Source: Phycisphaeraceae bacterium
Lineage (GTDB): Bacteria > Planctomycetota > Phycisphaerae > Phycisphaerales > UBA1924
DNA length: 64,000 nucleotides
Direction of reading: 5' to 3'
Assembly: GCA_020639135.1 (NCBI GenBank)
Contig: JACKHE010000002.1
Coordinates: forward strand, 62,001-126,000
Below, piece by piece: positions 40,713 through 49,015 of this stretch. Each line of letters begins with the position of its first letter. Position 1 is the first letter of the stretch. Under the pieces are notes generated by a model. That model worked only from the letters and a program-made list of their open reading frames with translations, searched no databases and was not told where the DNA came from. The position numbers and the translations under genes were made by a program.

Positions 40713-42540
40713 GGACGCTCCCCTGCGATGAACCGGCGACATCGACGCCCCGACCGACCCCGGTCGATCGAGCGCCAGCAGGGACCATCGGCAGGATGAA
40801 GGCGAGGGCTGTGAAAGCAAGGGTGAGCCAGTCGATGATGTCGCCAAGGAACACAAACGGATGACCGCCGTCCGGCAGGAACACCCGCATGGGTACGAAC
40901 CGCTCCGTGTGAGGTTCGGCGTATGGCGTTGGCAGATTGTCGTCAGGAGCGGTAGGGGACGGACGCCCATCCGGGGTCAGGAGACACGAGATCCCGGTGT
41001 TGACCGCCCTGACGACCGGCAGGCGCTGCTCGGCCGCGGTCCAGGCCATCAACTGCCTGTGCTGCGCCCGGCCACCGGTCCAGCCCCCGAACCAGCCGTC
41101 GTTGGAGAGCTGGATGATCAGATCCGCCGGCGCCTGACCTACCGCACCGCGAACAAGACGCCGCATCACCTGCGGCATCGTCCCCTCAAAACAGATCGGC
41201 GTCGCGATGCGCACGGCGCTCCGCTGGCCAGTCTGCCAGTCGAATGCAAGATCCGGGATCTCGAAGATCACCGGCGCCTTTCCCGCGTCGAGGCCGAAGC
41301 TCATTCCGCTCGCGCCGATCGCCAGCAGCTTCGACTCCAGCCAGTCGCTCGCGGAGATGTACGGCATCACCTCGCCGAAGGGCGTCAGGTGCAGCTTGTC
41401 GTACCGCGTGGGCGACACCGCGCCGTCGATGATGAGGAAGACGCTGTTGAAAAGCGCATCCTGATCGACCGAGACCTGGCCGGTGTCGTCGTCGATCTCG
41501 ATGCGCAGCCCCTCAACGCCGAGCGCACCGACGAGCATCGGGATGCCCAGCTCCCGCTGCAGTTCGAGGAGCCGATCGTGGAAGTACGTCGTCGGTGTGC
41601 CGTCGGGATAACGCAGCCGAGCCGCGCGTTCGACCGCCACCGCGTCCGGGTCCAGCGCCATCCCCGGGAACATCGTCTCGGGCCAGACGATCAGGTCCAC
41701 GGACGGCGCCTGCGGGCCGGTCGCCCCCTCGCGGGTCAGCTCGATGAACCGATCGAAGTCCGCCTTCTTCTGCTCCGGCGACCAGGCGATCTTGTTGCTC
41801 TGCGGAACATCGGTCTGGAGCACGCCGATGGTCACCGCCCTCGTGCTCGTGGAAGCGTACAGCCCCGCCCAGCCGATCAGGAACAGCAAGGGCGAGACGA
41901 ACACAATCAGCACGAACCAGGTGACGCCGCGACGCCAGCGCCTCCGCTCGGATTCAGATCGTTCCGGCCCCGGCGGGCGCTTGTAAGTGCGCCAGTAGAA
42001 CAGCAGATTCCCGAGCAGCGCCCCGCCGAGCGCGACGCGCCAGCTCGCCGCAGAGACGCCCCACGCCGCCACGACCGGCATGTACCGGTCCGCGGGCGTC
42101 GCCAGCCGGAACCACGGGTAGCCGTGAAAGAGAATGTCCGAGCGCAAGACCTCCAGCCCCACCCACACCGTCGGCGCCAGCACGAGCCAGAGGATCGGGT
42201 GGGCCGACAGCGTCCAGCGCCGACCCGCACGCCCCATGATCCAGACGAACAGCGCCGGATAGAGCGACAGGTACGCCACGAGCGCCGGGAACCCCGCGAC
42301 GGAGACATCAACCAGCCAGCGGTGTTCGAACGCCCAGAAGGGGGTCGACCCGATCCCGGCGAACAGCCCCGCACGCCAGGGGAGTCGCGTCCGCGCTGCG
42401 CACCAGACGAGCGGCGCGAAGGCGAAGCTGACAGAGCCGATGCCTACCGGCGGGAACGCCAGAACCATGAACACGCTGAACAGCAGCCCGCACACCAATG
42501 CGCGCTTCCGCTCTGCGATTGGTTGTCCGGTTCCGGGCAT
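40642..42540 (-). CDS. lnt: Apolipoprotein N-acyltransferase Lnt
   Basis: A 632-residue inner-membrane enzyme adding the third acyl chain to lipoproteins. The N-terminal ~230 residues hold about seven membrane helices. The nitrilase-like periplasmic domain has the full catalytic triad: Glu in IVWPETMFPG (about 290), Lys in RYDKLHLTPFGE (about 378) and Cys in TPICFEG (about 448). The last ~40 residues after the final helix are hydrophilic and overlap the next gene. ATG 42540 lacks an SD and has TAGACT six nt upstream. Confidence 0.95.
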   Translation of the reverse strand: MPGTGQPIAERKRALVCGLLFSVFMVLAFPPVGIGSVSFAFAPLVWCAARTRLPWRAGLFAGIGSTPFWAFEHRWLVDVSVAGFPALVAYLSLYPALFVWIMGRAGRRWTLSAHPILWLVLAPTVWVGLEVLRSDILFHGYPWFRLATPADRYMPVVAAWGVSAASWRVALGGALLGNLLFYWRTYKRPPGPERSESERRRWRRGVTWFVLIVFVSPLLFLIGWAGLYASTSTRAVTIGVLQTDVPQSNKIAWSPEQKKADFDRFIELTREGATGPQAPSVDLIVWPETMFPGMALDPDAVAVERAARLRYPDGTPTTYFHDRLLELQRELGIPMLVGALGVEGLRIEIDDDTGQVSVDQDALFNSVFLIIDGAVSPTRYDKLHLTPFGEVMPYISASDWLESKLLAIGASGMSFGLDAGKAPVIFEIPDLAFDWQTGQRSAVRIATPICFEGTMPQVMRRLVRGAVGQAPADLIIQLSNDGWFGGWTGGRAQHRQLMAWTAAEQRLPVVRAVNTGISCLLTPDGRPSPTAPDDNLPTPYAEPHTERFVPMRVFLPDGGHPFVFLGDIIDWLTLAFTALAFILPMVPAGARSTGVGRGVDVAGSSQGSVHVQEPDRQEHAADDAEPDPRGSA

Positions 42541-42546
42541 CGCCCA

Positions 42547-42552
42547 AGTCTA
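42547..42552 (-). promoter_or_regulatory. -10 hexamer of lnt (leaderless-type start)
   Basis: TAGACT on the minus strand ends six nt before the lnt ATG, with no SD between. It falls in the 32-nt spacer after accD. Confidence 0.45.
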
Positions 42553-42572
42553 AGAAAATCCCGGGCCCGGGT

Positions 42573-43463
42573 TCACTTGCCCGCGTAGTCGATCACCCGC
42601 GCGATCTCGTTGCGCAGCTCGTGCCGCGGGATCACCCGGTCCACCATCCCCTTGTCCTGCAGGTACTCCGAGCGCTGGAAGCCCTCGGGCAGGTCCTGGC
42701 GGATCGTCTGCTTGATCACGCGGGGGCCGGCGAAGCCGACGAGGGCGCCGGGCTCGGCGAAGTTCACGTCGCCCAGCATCGCGAAGCTCGCCGTCACGCC
42801 GCCGGTGGTCGGGTCGGTCAGGACGCTGATGAACAGCCCCCCGGCGTCGTCGAACTGCGCCAGCGCCGCGGAGGTCTTGGCCATCTGCATCAGCGACAGC
42901 CCCGACTCCTGCATCCGCGCGCCGCCCGAGCAGCTGACGATGATCAGCGGCAGGTCGTTGTCCGTCGCGTACTCGATCGAGCGCGTCAGCGTCTCGCCGA
43001 CCACGCTGCCCATCGAGCCCATCATGAAGCTCAGGTCCAGGCACGCGAGCACCGCGGGGCGACCCTTGATGAACGCCCGGCCCGCGATGATCGCGTCGGG
43101 CCTGCCCGAACGCTCCACCTCCGCCGTGATGCGGTCCGGGTACTTCTTGAGGTCCACGAAGTTGAGCGGGTCGGTGCAGCGCAGGTCTTCAAACATCGGC
43201 TCGAACGTCTCGGGATCGACGAGCTGCCGGATCCGCTCCTGGGCGCCGATGCGGTAGTGGTGGCCGCACTCGGGGCACACGTGCAGGTTGTTCTCCAGCT
43301 GTTTGCGGAAGATCATCTTCGCGCAGCCGGTGCAGCGGAGCCAGAGCCCCTCGGGCACGTTGGACCGCTTCCCAGCCCCGGTGGGGCCCGGCAGCGTTCG
43401 GCTGAGCGTCTTGAGCGGCGCCTGAGCGGCGGGCGCGGCGGGCGTGGTGGTTTCTTCGGCCAT
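42573..43463 (-). CDS. accD: Acetyl-CoA carboxylase carboxyltransferase beta subunit
   Basis: A 296-residue subunit that, with AccA, transfers carboxyl from biotin to acetyl-CoA. Zinc ribbon CTGC...CPEC (about 44-66), then the crotonase-type core: GSMGSVVGETLTRSIEYA, PLIIVSCSGGARMQESGLSLMQMAKTSAAL and TDPTTGGVTASFAMLGDVNFAEPGALVGFAGPRVI contain the family's CoA-binding blocks. An extra ~30-residue Ala/Pro/Thr N-terminus precedes the ribbon. Stands with lnt downstream; accA is elsewhere. Confidence 0.97.
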   Translation of the reverse strand: MAEETTTPAAPAAQAPLKTLSRTLPGPTGAGKRSNVPEGLWLRCTGCAKMIFRKQLENNLHVCPECGHHYRIGAQERIRQLVDPETFEPMFEDLRCTDPLNFVDLKKYPDRITAEVERSGRPDAIIAGRAFIKGRPAVLACLDLSFMMGSMGSVVGETLTRSIEYATDNDLPLIIVSCSGGARMQESGLSLMQMAKTSAALAQFDDAGGLFISVLTDPTTGGVTASFAMLGDVNFAEPGALVGFAGPRVIKQTIRQDLPEGFQRSEYLQDKGMVDRVIPRHELRNEIARVIDYAGK

Positions 43464-43641
43464 CGGGGGTGTTCTTGGGCGTCGAGCCCTCGGCGTTGCC
43501 GGGCGATCGGGTCGGGCAGTCCGGGTCGGTGCGGTTCCTGTTTCTGGAGCCCAGAGTGTAGCCGCCGGGGGGGCACGATCACATCCTCAGGACATGACAG
43601 CCACAATCAAATCCGCGGATTCCTGCATTCCAGGCCCGATA

Positions 43642-44418
43642 TCAGCCGGCGTCCGCCGCGTCGTCACGCAGGGCACGGATGATCCCGAGCCGTTCGCCGG
43701 CCGGCCTGCCGAAGATCGCGCTGGCGGCGACGAGCGTGTCGCACCCGGCCCGCCGCACCGCCGCGGCGTTCTCCGGGTTGACCCCGCCGTCCATCTCCAG
43801 CCGCTGGGCGCCGCGGAGCCGTTGCCGGATCCAGCGCGTCGTTTCCAGTGTCTCCGGCATGAACTTCTGCCCCGAGAACCCGGGGTTGATGCTCATGACG
43901 AGGATCATGTCGAACTCGGCGAGCAATGGCTCGATCGCCTCGACCGGAGTCGGCGGGTTGATCGCCAGCCCCGCGGTCATCCCGGCAGTGCGCACCCGTT
44001 CGGCGATGTCCCGCACGTCGTAGTGGGGGGGCGCCGTCGGTTCGCCCTTGCTCTTCATGATCCCCAGCGCCGGCTCGATGTGGAACGTGAAATGGTCCGC
44101 GCCGGCGTCGGCGAATGGCTGGATGAAGTCCTGCGGGTCGGTCACCATCAGGTGGACATCCAGCGTGACCTCCGGGAACGCCCGCCGCATCGCGCGGATC
44201 ATGTCCGGGCCCATCGTCAGGTTGGGGACGAACTTCCCGTCCATCACGTCCAGGTGCAGTGTTCGCGCGCCGTCGGAGCCGACCCGGCCCCCGACCTCGT
44301 CGTGCAGCACGCTCCGGCACTCCTCGGCCATGTTCGCGAAGTCGGCGCTGAGGATCGACGGCGCGACGATCGGCAGGGTCGTGGGCTCGAGGATCTCGTT
44401 GCGGGGGGCGCGGGCCAT
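43642..44418 (-). CDS. rpe: Ribulose-phosphate 3-epimerase
   Basis: A 258-residue TIM-barrel enzyme interconverting ribulose-5-P and xylulose-5-P. Motifs: APSILSADFANM (about 19-30), HLDVMDGKFVPNLTMGP (about 57-73) with metal-binding His/Asp, VHLMVTDP, VMSINPGFSGQKFMPE (about 174-189) and EMDGGVNPENAA. ATG 44418 is preceded, without an SD, by TACCGT at six nt. It is followed by accD after a 178-nt spacer and preceded by the amidotransferase gene at 25 nt. Confidence 0.96.
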   Translation of the reverse strand: MARAPRNEILEPTTLPIVAPSILSADFANMAEECRSVLHDEVGGRVGSDGARTLHLDVMDGKFVPNLTMGPDMIRAMRRAFPEVTLDVHLMVTDPQDFIQPFADAGADHFTFHIEPALGIMKSKGEPTAPPHYDVRDIAERVRTAGMTAGLAINPPTPVEAIEPLLAEFDMILVMSINPGFSGQKFMPETLETTRWIRQRLRGAQRLEMDGGVNPENAAAVRRAGCDTLVAASAIFGRPAGERLGIIRALRDDAADAG

Positions 44419-44424
44419 GCGGCA

Positions 44425-44430
44425 ACGGTA
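44425..44430 (-). promoter_or_regulatory. -10-like hexamer of rpe (leaderless-type start)
   Basis: TACCGT on the minus strand, six nt before the rpe ATG; no SD. Confidence 0.35.
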
Positions 44431-44443
44431 CCCCCGTGGCCCG

Positions 44444-45130
44444 TCAGCCGCGAGCAGCGGCGGCGTGGACCGACGCGGCGCTGACCAGCGCCCGGTAGAT
44501 CTCGATGCCCAGCGCGGGCTCGGCGGTCCGCTCGGGGTGCCACTGGACGCCCCGATAGAAACGCCGCGAGGCGTCGTCGATCGCCTCGATGATCCCGTCG
44601 GGGGCCCTGGCGACAACGCGCAGGCCGCCGGGGTCGCAGACCGCCTGGTGGTGCTTGCTCGTGATGACGCCACTGGTCACCCAGGGATCCGGAACGCAGG
44701 GCTCGACACCGTGGGTCCGATCGTCGGCATGGTCCGCGCTGGTGGGGCACGCGTCGGGCAGGTGCTGATCCAGCGTCCCGCCGGCGAGCAGGGCCATCCA
44801 CTGCATCCCGAGGCAGACACCGAGCGTCGGCTTGTCGGGGTGACGCGCTGACAACTCGCGCAGCAGGGCGGTCTCGAAGGCCTGCCGATCGGGATGGACC
44901 ACGACGGCGCGGGGGTGCGTCGCCTCGCCGAAGGGCGCCATGTCGGGGTCCTCGCCCCCGGTCAGGACGAAGGCGTCGCAGAGGTCGGCGTACACCGGCG
45001 CCAGGGCCGGGCGGTTGGGCAGCAGCAGCGGAACACCGCCGGCCTGCTCGATCGCGCGTGTGTACGTCCCGGGGCAGACGGACCGCCCGTCGATGGTGTC
45101 GCAGGTGAGGCCGACGAGGGGTGCAGACAT
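44444..45130 (-). CDS. Class I glutamine amidotransferase-like hydrolase (peptidase C26 family)
   Basis: A 228-residue protein resembling gamma-glutamyl-GABA hydrolase (PuuD). The nucleophile elbow TLGVCLGMQWMAL holds Cys near residue 104, and the His-Glu pair is in GVQWHPER near 195. The oxyanion region VLTGGEDPDMAPF (about 54-66) matches the family's GGxDxxP. Substrate unknown: members cleave gamma-glutamyl conjugates. ATG 45130 lacks an SD and has TAGACT six nt upstream. Divergent from guaB (68 nt). Confidence 0.88.
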   Translation of the reverse strand: MSAPLVGLTCDTIDGRSVCPGTYTRAIEQAGGVPLLLPNRPALAPVYADLCDAFVLTGGEDPDMAPFGEATHPRAVVVHPDRQAFETALLRELSARHPDKPTLGVCLGMQWMALLAGGTLDQHLPDACPTSADHADDRTHGVEPCVPDPWVTSGVITSKHHQAVCDPGGLRVVARAPDGIIEAIDDASRRFYRGVQWHPERTAEPALGIEIYRALVSAASVHAAAARG

Positions 45131-45136
45131 GCGCGG

Positions 45137-45142
45137 AGTCTA
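45137..45142 (-). promoter_or_regulatory. -10 hexamer of the amidotransferase gene (leaderless-type start)
   Basis: TAGACT on the minus strand, six nt before the ATG at 45130; no SD. The divergent guaB promoter begins 22 bp away. Confidence 0.45.
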
Positions 45143-45164
45143 TCGGTGATCGAGCCGTCAGACG

Positions 45165-45193
45165 TTGACGAAACAGCGCCCCTGTGATACGTT
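45165..45193 (+). promoter_or_regulatory. guaB promoter (leaderless-type)
   Basis: TTGACG (45165-45170), a 17-nt spacer and TACGTT (45188-45193). The -10 ends five nt before the guaB ATG at 45199 and no SD is present, so transcription should begin at or within a nucleotide or two of the A of ATG. This is the best-supported promoter of the leaderless type here because the -35 and spacing are also good. Confidence 0.65.
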
Positions 45194-45198
45194 GCGCT

Positions 45199-46731
45199 AT
45201 GGGCCACAACCTCGAAAACGAGAAGATCATCGCGCAGGGGATCACGTTCGACGACGTGCTGCTGATCCCCAGGCGCAGCTCGATCCTCCCCGGCGACACC
45301 GACACCTCCACCCGCCTGACCCGCGAGATCCGGATCAACATCCCGCTCGTCTCGGCGCCGATGGACACCGTCACCGAGGCGGAGCTCGCCATCGCCCTCG
45401 CGCAGGAGGGCGGCGTCGGGATCATCCACAAGAACCTCCCCGTCGAGGCGCAGGCGCGCGAGGTCACCAAGGTCAAGCGCTCCGCCTCCGGCGTCATCGA
45501 CGACCCCGTGACCCTGGGGCCCGAGGAGACCGTCGCCGACGCGCGGCGCGCCATGGCTCGGCACCGTGTCTCCGGGTTCCCGATCACCGACCAGGGGGGC
45601 CTGGGCGCGCGCACCGCGGGCAAGGTGCTCGGCATCCTCACACGCCGCGATCTCAAGTTCATCGAGGACGAGTCCACGCCCATCGCCGAGGTGATGACGA
45701 AGGACAACCTCGTCACGGCGCCCCCCGGCACCACCCTCGAGCAGGCCAACCGGATCCTCAACAAGAACAAGGTCGAGAAGCTCCTGCTCGTCGATGACAA
45801 GATGAACCTCGCCGGGCTCATCACGATGCGCGACATCGACCGGCTCAGCCAGTTCCCCGCCGCCTGCACCGACGACCACGGGCGCCTCCGCTGCGGCGCC
45901 GCGGTGGGCGTGCACCAGCTCGAGCGCGTCGAGGCGCTGCTGGCGGCCGGCGCCGACGTGATCGTCGTGGACACCGCGCACGGGCACACCGAGAACGTCC
46001 TGAACACGGTGCGCGAGGTCAAGGCGATGCGCAGCGCCGGCGCGCACAGCGTCCAGGTCATCGCCGGCAACATCGCCACCGAGGAGGGCGCGCGGGACCT
46101 CATCGACGCCGGCGCCGACGCGGTCAAGGTCGGCATCGGGCCCGGCTCGATCTGCACGACCCGTGTCGTCACCGGGGTCGGCGTCCCCCAGATCAGCGCC
46201 GTCATGAACGCCGTCAGCGTCGCCGAATCGCTGGGCGTCCCGGTCATCGCCGACGGCGGCGTGCGCATGAGCGGCGACATCGCCAAGGCGCTGGCCGCCG
46301 GCGCCAGCAGCGTCATGATGGGCTCGCTCTTCGCGGGTCTCGACGAATCCCCGGGCGAGCTCGTCATCAGCAGGGGGCGACGGTACAAGAGCTACCGTGG
46401 CATGGGCAGCGAGGGCGCCATGTTCGCCGGCAGCGCCGATCGCTACGGTCAGGCCGACAAGCTCGAATCGAAGATCGAGCAGATCAAGTTCGTCCCCGAG
46501 GGTGTCGAGGGGCTCGTCGCCTACCGGGGGCCGCTCGCCGAGTTTGTCTATCAGCTCGTCGGCGGGGTCCGCAGCGCGATGGGCTACTGCGGCGCCGGGA
46601 CACTGGACGAGTTCCGGCAAGTCGCCAGGTTCTGCCGGATCTCCTCGGCGGGGATGGTCGAGAGCCACCCCCACGACATCCGGATCACCAAGGAATCCCC
46701 CAACTACACCGCCGAGGTCGCCCGGGTCTGA
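45199..46731 (+). CDS. guaB: Inosine-5'-monophosphate dehydrogenase
   Basis: A 510-residue enzyme oxidising IMP to XMP, the first committed step to GMP. The N-terminal part FDDVLLIPRRSSILPGDTD is typical; two CBS domains at about 95-215; the catalytic loop GIGPGSICTTRVVTGVGVPQ (Cys near 320) and the flap YRGMGSEGAM near 398. ATG 45199 follows the family N-terminus and a leaderless-type promoter; an upstream GTG at 45184 would lie within the promoter. Length slightly above the usual ~490. Followed by a possible small RNA gene. Confidence 0.98.
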   Translation: MGHNLENEKIIAQGITFDDVLLIPRRSSILPGDTDTSTRLTREIRINIPLVSAPMDTVTEAELAIALAQEGGVGIIHKNLPVEAQAREVTKVKRSASGVIDDPVTLGPEETVADARRAMARHRVSGFPITDQGGLGARTAGKVLGILTRRDLKFIEDESTPIAEVMTKDNLVTAPPGTTLEQANRILNKNKVEKLLLVDDKMNLAGLITMRDIDRLSQFPAACTDDHGRLRCGAAVGVHQLERVEALLAAGADVIVVDTAHGHTENVLNTVREVKAMRSAGAHSVQVIAGNIATEEGARDLIDAGADAVKVGIGPGSICTTRVVTGVGVPQISAVMNAVSVAESLGVPVIADGGVRMSGDIAKALAAGASSVMMGSLFAGLDESPGELVISRGRRYKSYRGMGSEGAMFAGSADRYGQADKLESKIEQIKFVPEGVEGLVAYRGPLAEFVYQLVGGVRSAMGYCGAGTLDEFRQVARFCRISSAGMVESHPHDIRITKESPNYTAEVARV

Positions 46732-46811
46732 ACCCGCGGGGGAGTGGATCCGATCCCCCGGTTCCGGGGCGCCGTTCAGGGTTGACTAACCCCATGTTCG
46801 GCAGTGATTTC

Positions 46812-47014
46812 CGTTTTTTCAACAGAATGGATACCGCACGCTTGCGTACGCAACGAGGCCCGATAACATGGGCTTCATGGTTATCGGTCCTTGAGGGTTT
46901 CCCCGGGGTCCGGCTGATCTGACACCGACCTCGATCGGCTCTCAATCCTCCCAGAGGGCCGGTCGAATCCCGAAAGGGAGAACCCCGCCGCTTGCGCAAG
47001 CGACGGGGTTTTTT
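46812..47014 (+). ncRNA. Candidate structured small RNA ending in a terminator
   Basis: Upstream is TTGACT (46782-46787), 17 nt, then TGATTT (46805-46810), a moderate promoter. The ~200-nt product would contain a strong hairpin CCGATAACATG/CATGGTTATCGG (46860-46887, one bulge), a TCCC-GAAA-GGGA stem with a GNRA tetraloop (46968-46979) and the terminator at 46981-47014. No open frame of note. I cannot match it to a known family; 6S RNA is a possibility because of size. It could also be an extended guaB 3' end. Confidence 0.35.
46981..47014 (+). terminator. Rho-independent terminator
   Basis: AACCCCG pairs with CGGGGTT and, after a single C-A mismatch, CGCTTG pairs with CAAGCG, a 13-bp stem in all, then six T (47009-47014). 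Oriented for plus-strand transcripts: guaB or the candidate small RNA. Confidence 0.88.
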
Positions 47015-47086
47015 CGTGGATTGCGGGGATCATCGATCCCGGGATTCGCTTCGCTCATCCCGGGCGTGGGGGGATGCGATGCGAAA

Positions 47087-48205
47087 TCACGTGTTGAACA
47101 GGAAGTGCGTGATGTCGCCGTCGCGCATGACATAGGCCTTGCCCTCGACGCGGAGCTTGCCGGCCTCGCGGATCGCCTTCTCCGTCTTGTATTCGACGAG
47201 GTCGCCGACGGAGTACACCTCGGCGCGGATGAAGCCGCGTTCGAAATCGGAGTGGATCACACCCGCGGCCTGCGGCGCGGTGGCGCCGACGGGGATGGGC
47301 CAGGCGCGGATCTCCTTGGGCCCGGCGGTGAAGTAGTAGTGCATGTCCAGCAGCGCGAACGCAGCGCGCGCGACGGCGTCGAGCGCCGGCTCGCTGAGTC
47401 CGACGGATTCGAGCATCTCCAGCCTGTCCGCCTCGTCGAGCTCCGACAGCTCCGCCTCGATCTTCGCGCACACCGGGACGCACAGCATCCCCTCCGCCGC
47501 GGCTCGCTCGCGCACCCTCGTCGCCAGGGGGCCCTCGCCCCGGGGGTCGTCCTCGTCCACGTTGGCGATGAAGAGCACACGCTTGGCGGTGATGAGCCCC
47601 AGCCCCTTGAGGATGCGGCGGTGCTCGGGGTCGTCGTGGATGACACCCTCGGCGAGGATCTGCCGGACGTTCCTGCCCTGCTCGAGCCCCGGCCGGATCG
47701 CCTGGAGCAGCTCGAGCCTGGCGATGGCCTCGGGCTCGCGGGTGCGGGCGTTGCGCTCGGCCTTGGGCAGCGCGCTCTCGACCACCTGGAGGTCGGCGAT
47801 GATCAGCTCCGTCTCGATCGTCTCGATGTCGCGGATCGGATCGACCGAGCCCTCGACGTGCGTGATGTCCTCGCCCCCCGGCGCCTTCTCGAAGCAGCGG
47901 ACGACGTGGCAGATCGCGTCCACCTGCCGGATGTGCGAGAGGAACTTGTTGCCGAGCCCCTCGCCCTGGCTGGCGCCCTTGACGATCCCGGCGATGTCCA
48001 CGATCCGCAGCGGCGCCGGGAGGATCTTCTCCGACTTGATCAGCTCGCTGATCGTGTGGAGCCTCGGCTCCGGGACGGAGACGACCCCGACGTTGGGCTC
48101 GATCGTGGCGAAGGGATAGTTCGCCGCGTGCGCGCCGGCGGCGGTCAGTGCGTTGAAGAGGGTGGACTTGCCGACGTTGGGCAGCCCGACGATGCCGACT
48201 TCCAT
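47087..48205 (-). CDS. ychF: Ribosome-associated ATPase YchF (Obg family)
   Basis: A 372-residue P-loop protein of the Obg family that prefers ATP. G1 GLPNVGKSTLFNALTAAG (about 6-23), G3 region RIVDIAGIVKGASQGEGLGNKFL (contains DIAG) and the altered G4 NVDE, which explains the ATP preference. The C-terminal TGS domain ends with REAGKLRVEGKAYVMRDGDI. ATG 48205 has AGGAA upstream. YchF acts in translation and stress responses; it is often a single gene, as here. Confidence 0.97.
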   Translation of the reverse strand: MEVGIVGLPNVGKSTLFNALTAAGAHAANYPFATIEPNVGVVSVPEPRLHTISELIKSEKILPAPLRIVDIAGIVKGASQGEGLGNKFLSHIRQVDAICHVVRCFEKAPGGEDITHVEGSVDPIRDIETIETELIIADLQVVESALPKAERNARTREPEAIARLELLQAIRPGLEQGRNVRQILAEGVIHDDPEHRRILKGLGLITAKRVLFIANVDEDDPRGEGPLATRVRERAAAEGMLCVPVCAKIEAELSELDEADRLEMLESVGLSEPALDAVARAAFALLDMHYYFTAGPKEIRAWPIPVGATAPQAAGVIHSDFERGFIRAEVYSVGDLVEYKTEKAIREAGKLRVEGKAYVMRDGDITHFLFNT

Positions 48206-48262
48206 GGTGAGTTCCTGCGTGTTCCGGGGCGCTGAGAAGGGCGGATCGTAGGCCGATTCCGC

Positions 48263-48934
48263 CTACAGCGCTCGGCGCCAGTCGGGCCCGAATGGCGCCC
48301 AGGGGATGTCGAGGGCGACCGCCTGAGCGAGCCTGGATTCGTACTGACGGCGCGGGATCGCCACGCAGCCGAATCGCTCGAGGAAGGGGTTGGTCAGCTG
48401 CGTGTCGAAGAGGGTGAACCCCCGCTGGCGGAGGTGGGCGACGAGGTGGACCAGGCACGCCTTGCTCGCGTCGGTCCCGCCCGGCGGGGGCGCGTGGAAC
48501 ATGGATTCGCCGAGAAAGGCGGCGCCGATGTGGACGCCGAAGACCCCGCCCACGAGCTCCGGTTCACCGGTCATCGGGTGGGGGATGAAGGCCTCGACAC
48601 TGTGCGCATGGCCCGCCTCGTGCAGGAGCACGTAGAGCGCGGCCAGGTCCTCGCTGATCCACACGCCGTTGTCCTCGCTCCGGGGCAGGGCGCAGGCTCG
48701 GACGACCTCGGCGAAGCGCGTGTCGCAGGCAATGACGAAGGGCGCCGAGTTGAGCCGCTGCGTCAGCCGCCTGGGCACGTGGAACGCGCCAAGCTCGAGC
48801 GGGATGACGCCGCGCTGGGGCGCGGTGTAGAGCCCGATCGCCCCGGAGTCTGGGTCGGCCATGGGGAAGTCGCCGGCGCGGTAGGCGTCCAGGAGCGCTT
48901 CGATGATCCGCTGCTTGTCCGGGCGGGCGCGCAT
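48263..48934 (-). CDS. aat: Leucyl/phenylalanyl-tRNA--protein transferase
   Basis: A 223-residue enzyme of the N-end rule that adds Leu or Phe to N-terminal Lys/Arg of proteins marked for degradation. The GNAT-like core has RGVIPL, ALYVLLHEAGHAHSVEAF, ELVGGVFGVHIGAAFLGESMF, SKACLVHLVAHL and the DTQLTNPFLERFG block, all standard for Aat. ATG 48934 lacks an SD, and TAAGAT lies seven nt upstream. clpS/clpA are not nearby. Confidence 0.94.
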   Translation of the reverse strand: MRARPDKQRIIEALLDAYRAGDFPMADPDSGAIGLYTAPQRGVIPLELGAFHVPRRLTQRLNSAPFVIACDTRFAEVVRACALPRSEDNGVWISEDLAALYVLLHEAGHAHSVEAFIPHPMTGEPELVGGVFGVHIGAAFLGESMFHAPPPGGTDASKACLVHLVAHLRQRGFTLFDTQLTNPFLERFGCVAIPRRQYESRLAQAVALDIPWAPFGPDWRRAL

Positions 48935-48941
48935 GCGACGG

Positions 48942-48947
48942 ATCTTA
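48942..48947 (-). promoter_or_regulatory. -10 hexamer of aat (leaderless-type start)
   Basis: TAAGAT on the minus strand, seven nt before the aat ATG. The T run of the upstream terminator occupies the -35 position. Confidence 0.45.
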
Positions 48948-48964
48948 GGGCCGGGATCGGCGCC

Positions 48965-48990
48965 AAAAAAAGCGCCGATCGCTCGGCGCT
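48965..48990 (-). terminator. Rho-independent terminator of the sugar dehydrogenase gene
   Basis: On the minus strand AGCGCCGA, loop GCGA, TCGGCGCT, then seven T in all. It lies 26 nt after the stop codon of the gene at 49016. Confidence 0.88.
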
Positions 48991-49015
48991 GCGGGTGTCT
49001 GGTTGTGGAGCGCGA

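Larger units (their letters stand above)
46732..47086. other. Intergenic region between convergent guaB and ychF
   Basis: 355 nt with no protein gene. It contains a 7-bp hairpin just after guaB (46737-46760), a candidate small RNA with a strong terminator (listed separately), and an 8-bp hairpin CCCGGGAT/ATCCCGGG (47038-47064) near the 3' end of ychF. Confidence 0.7.
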
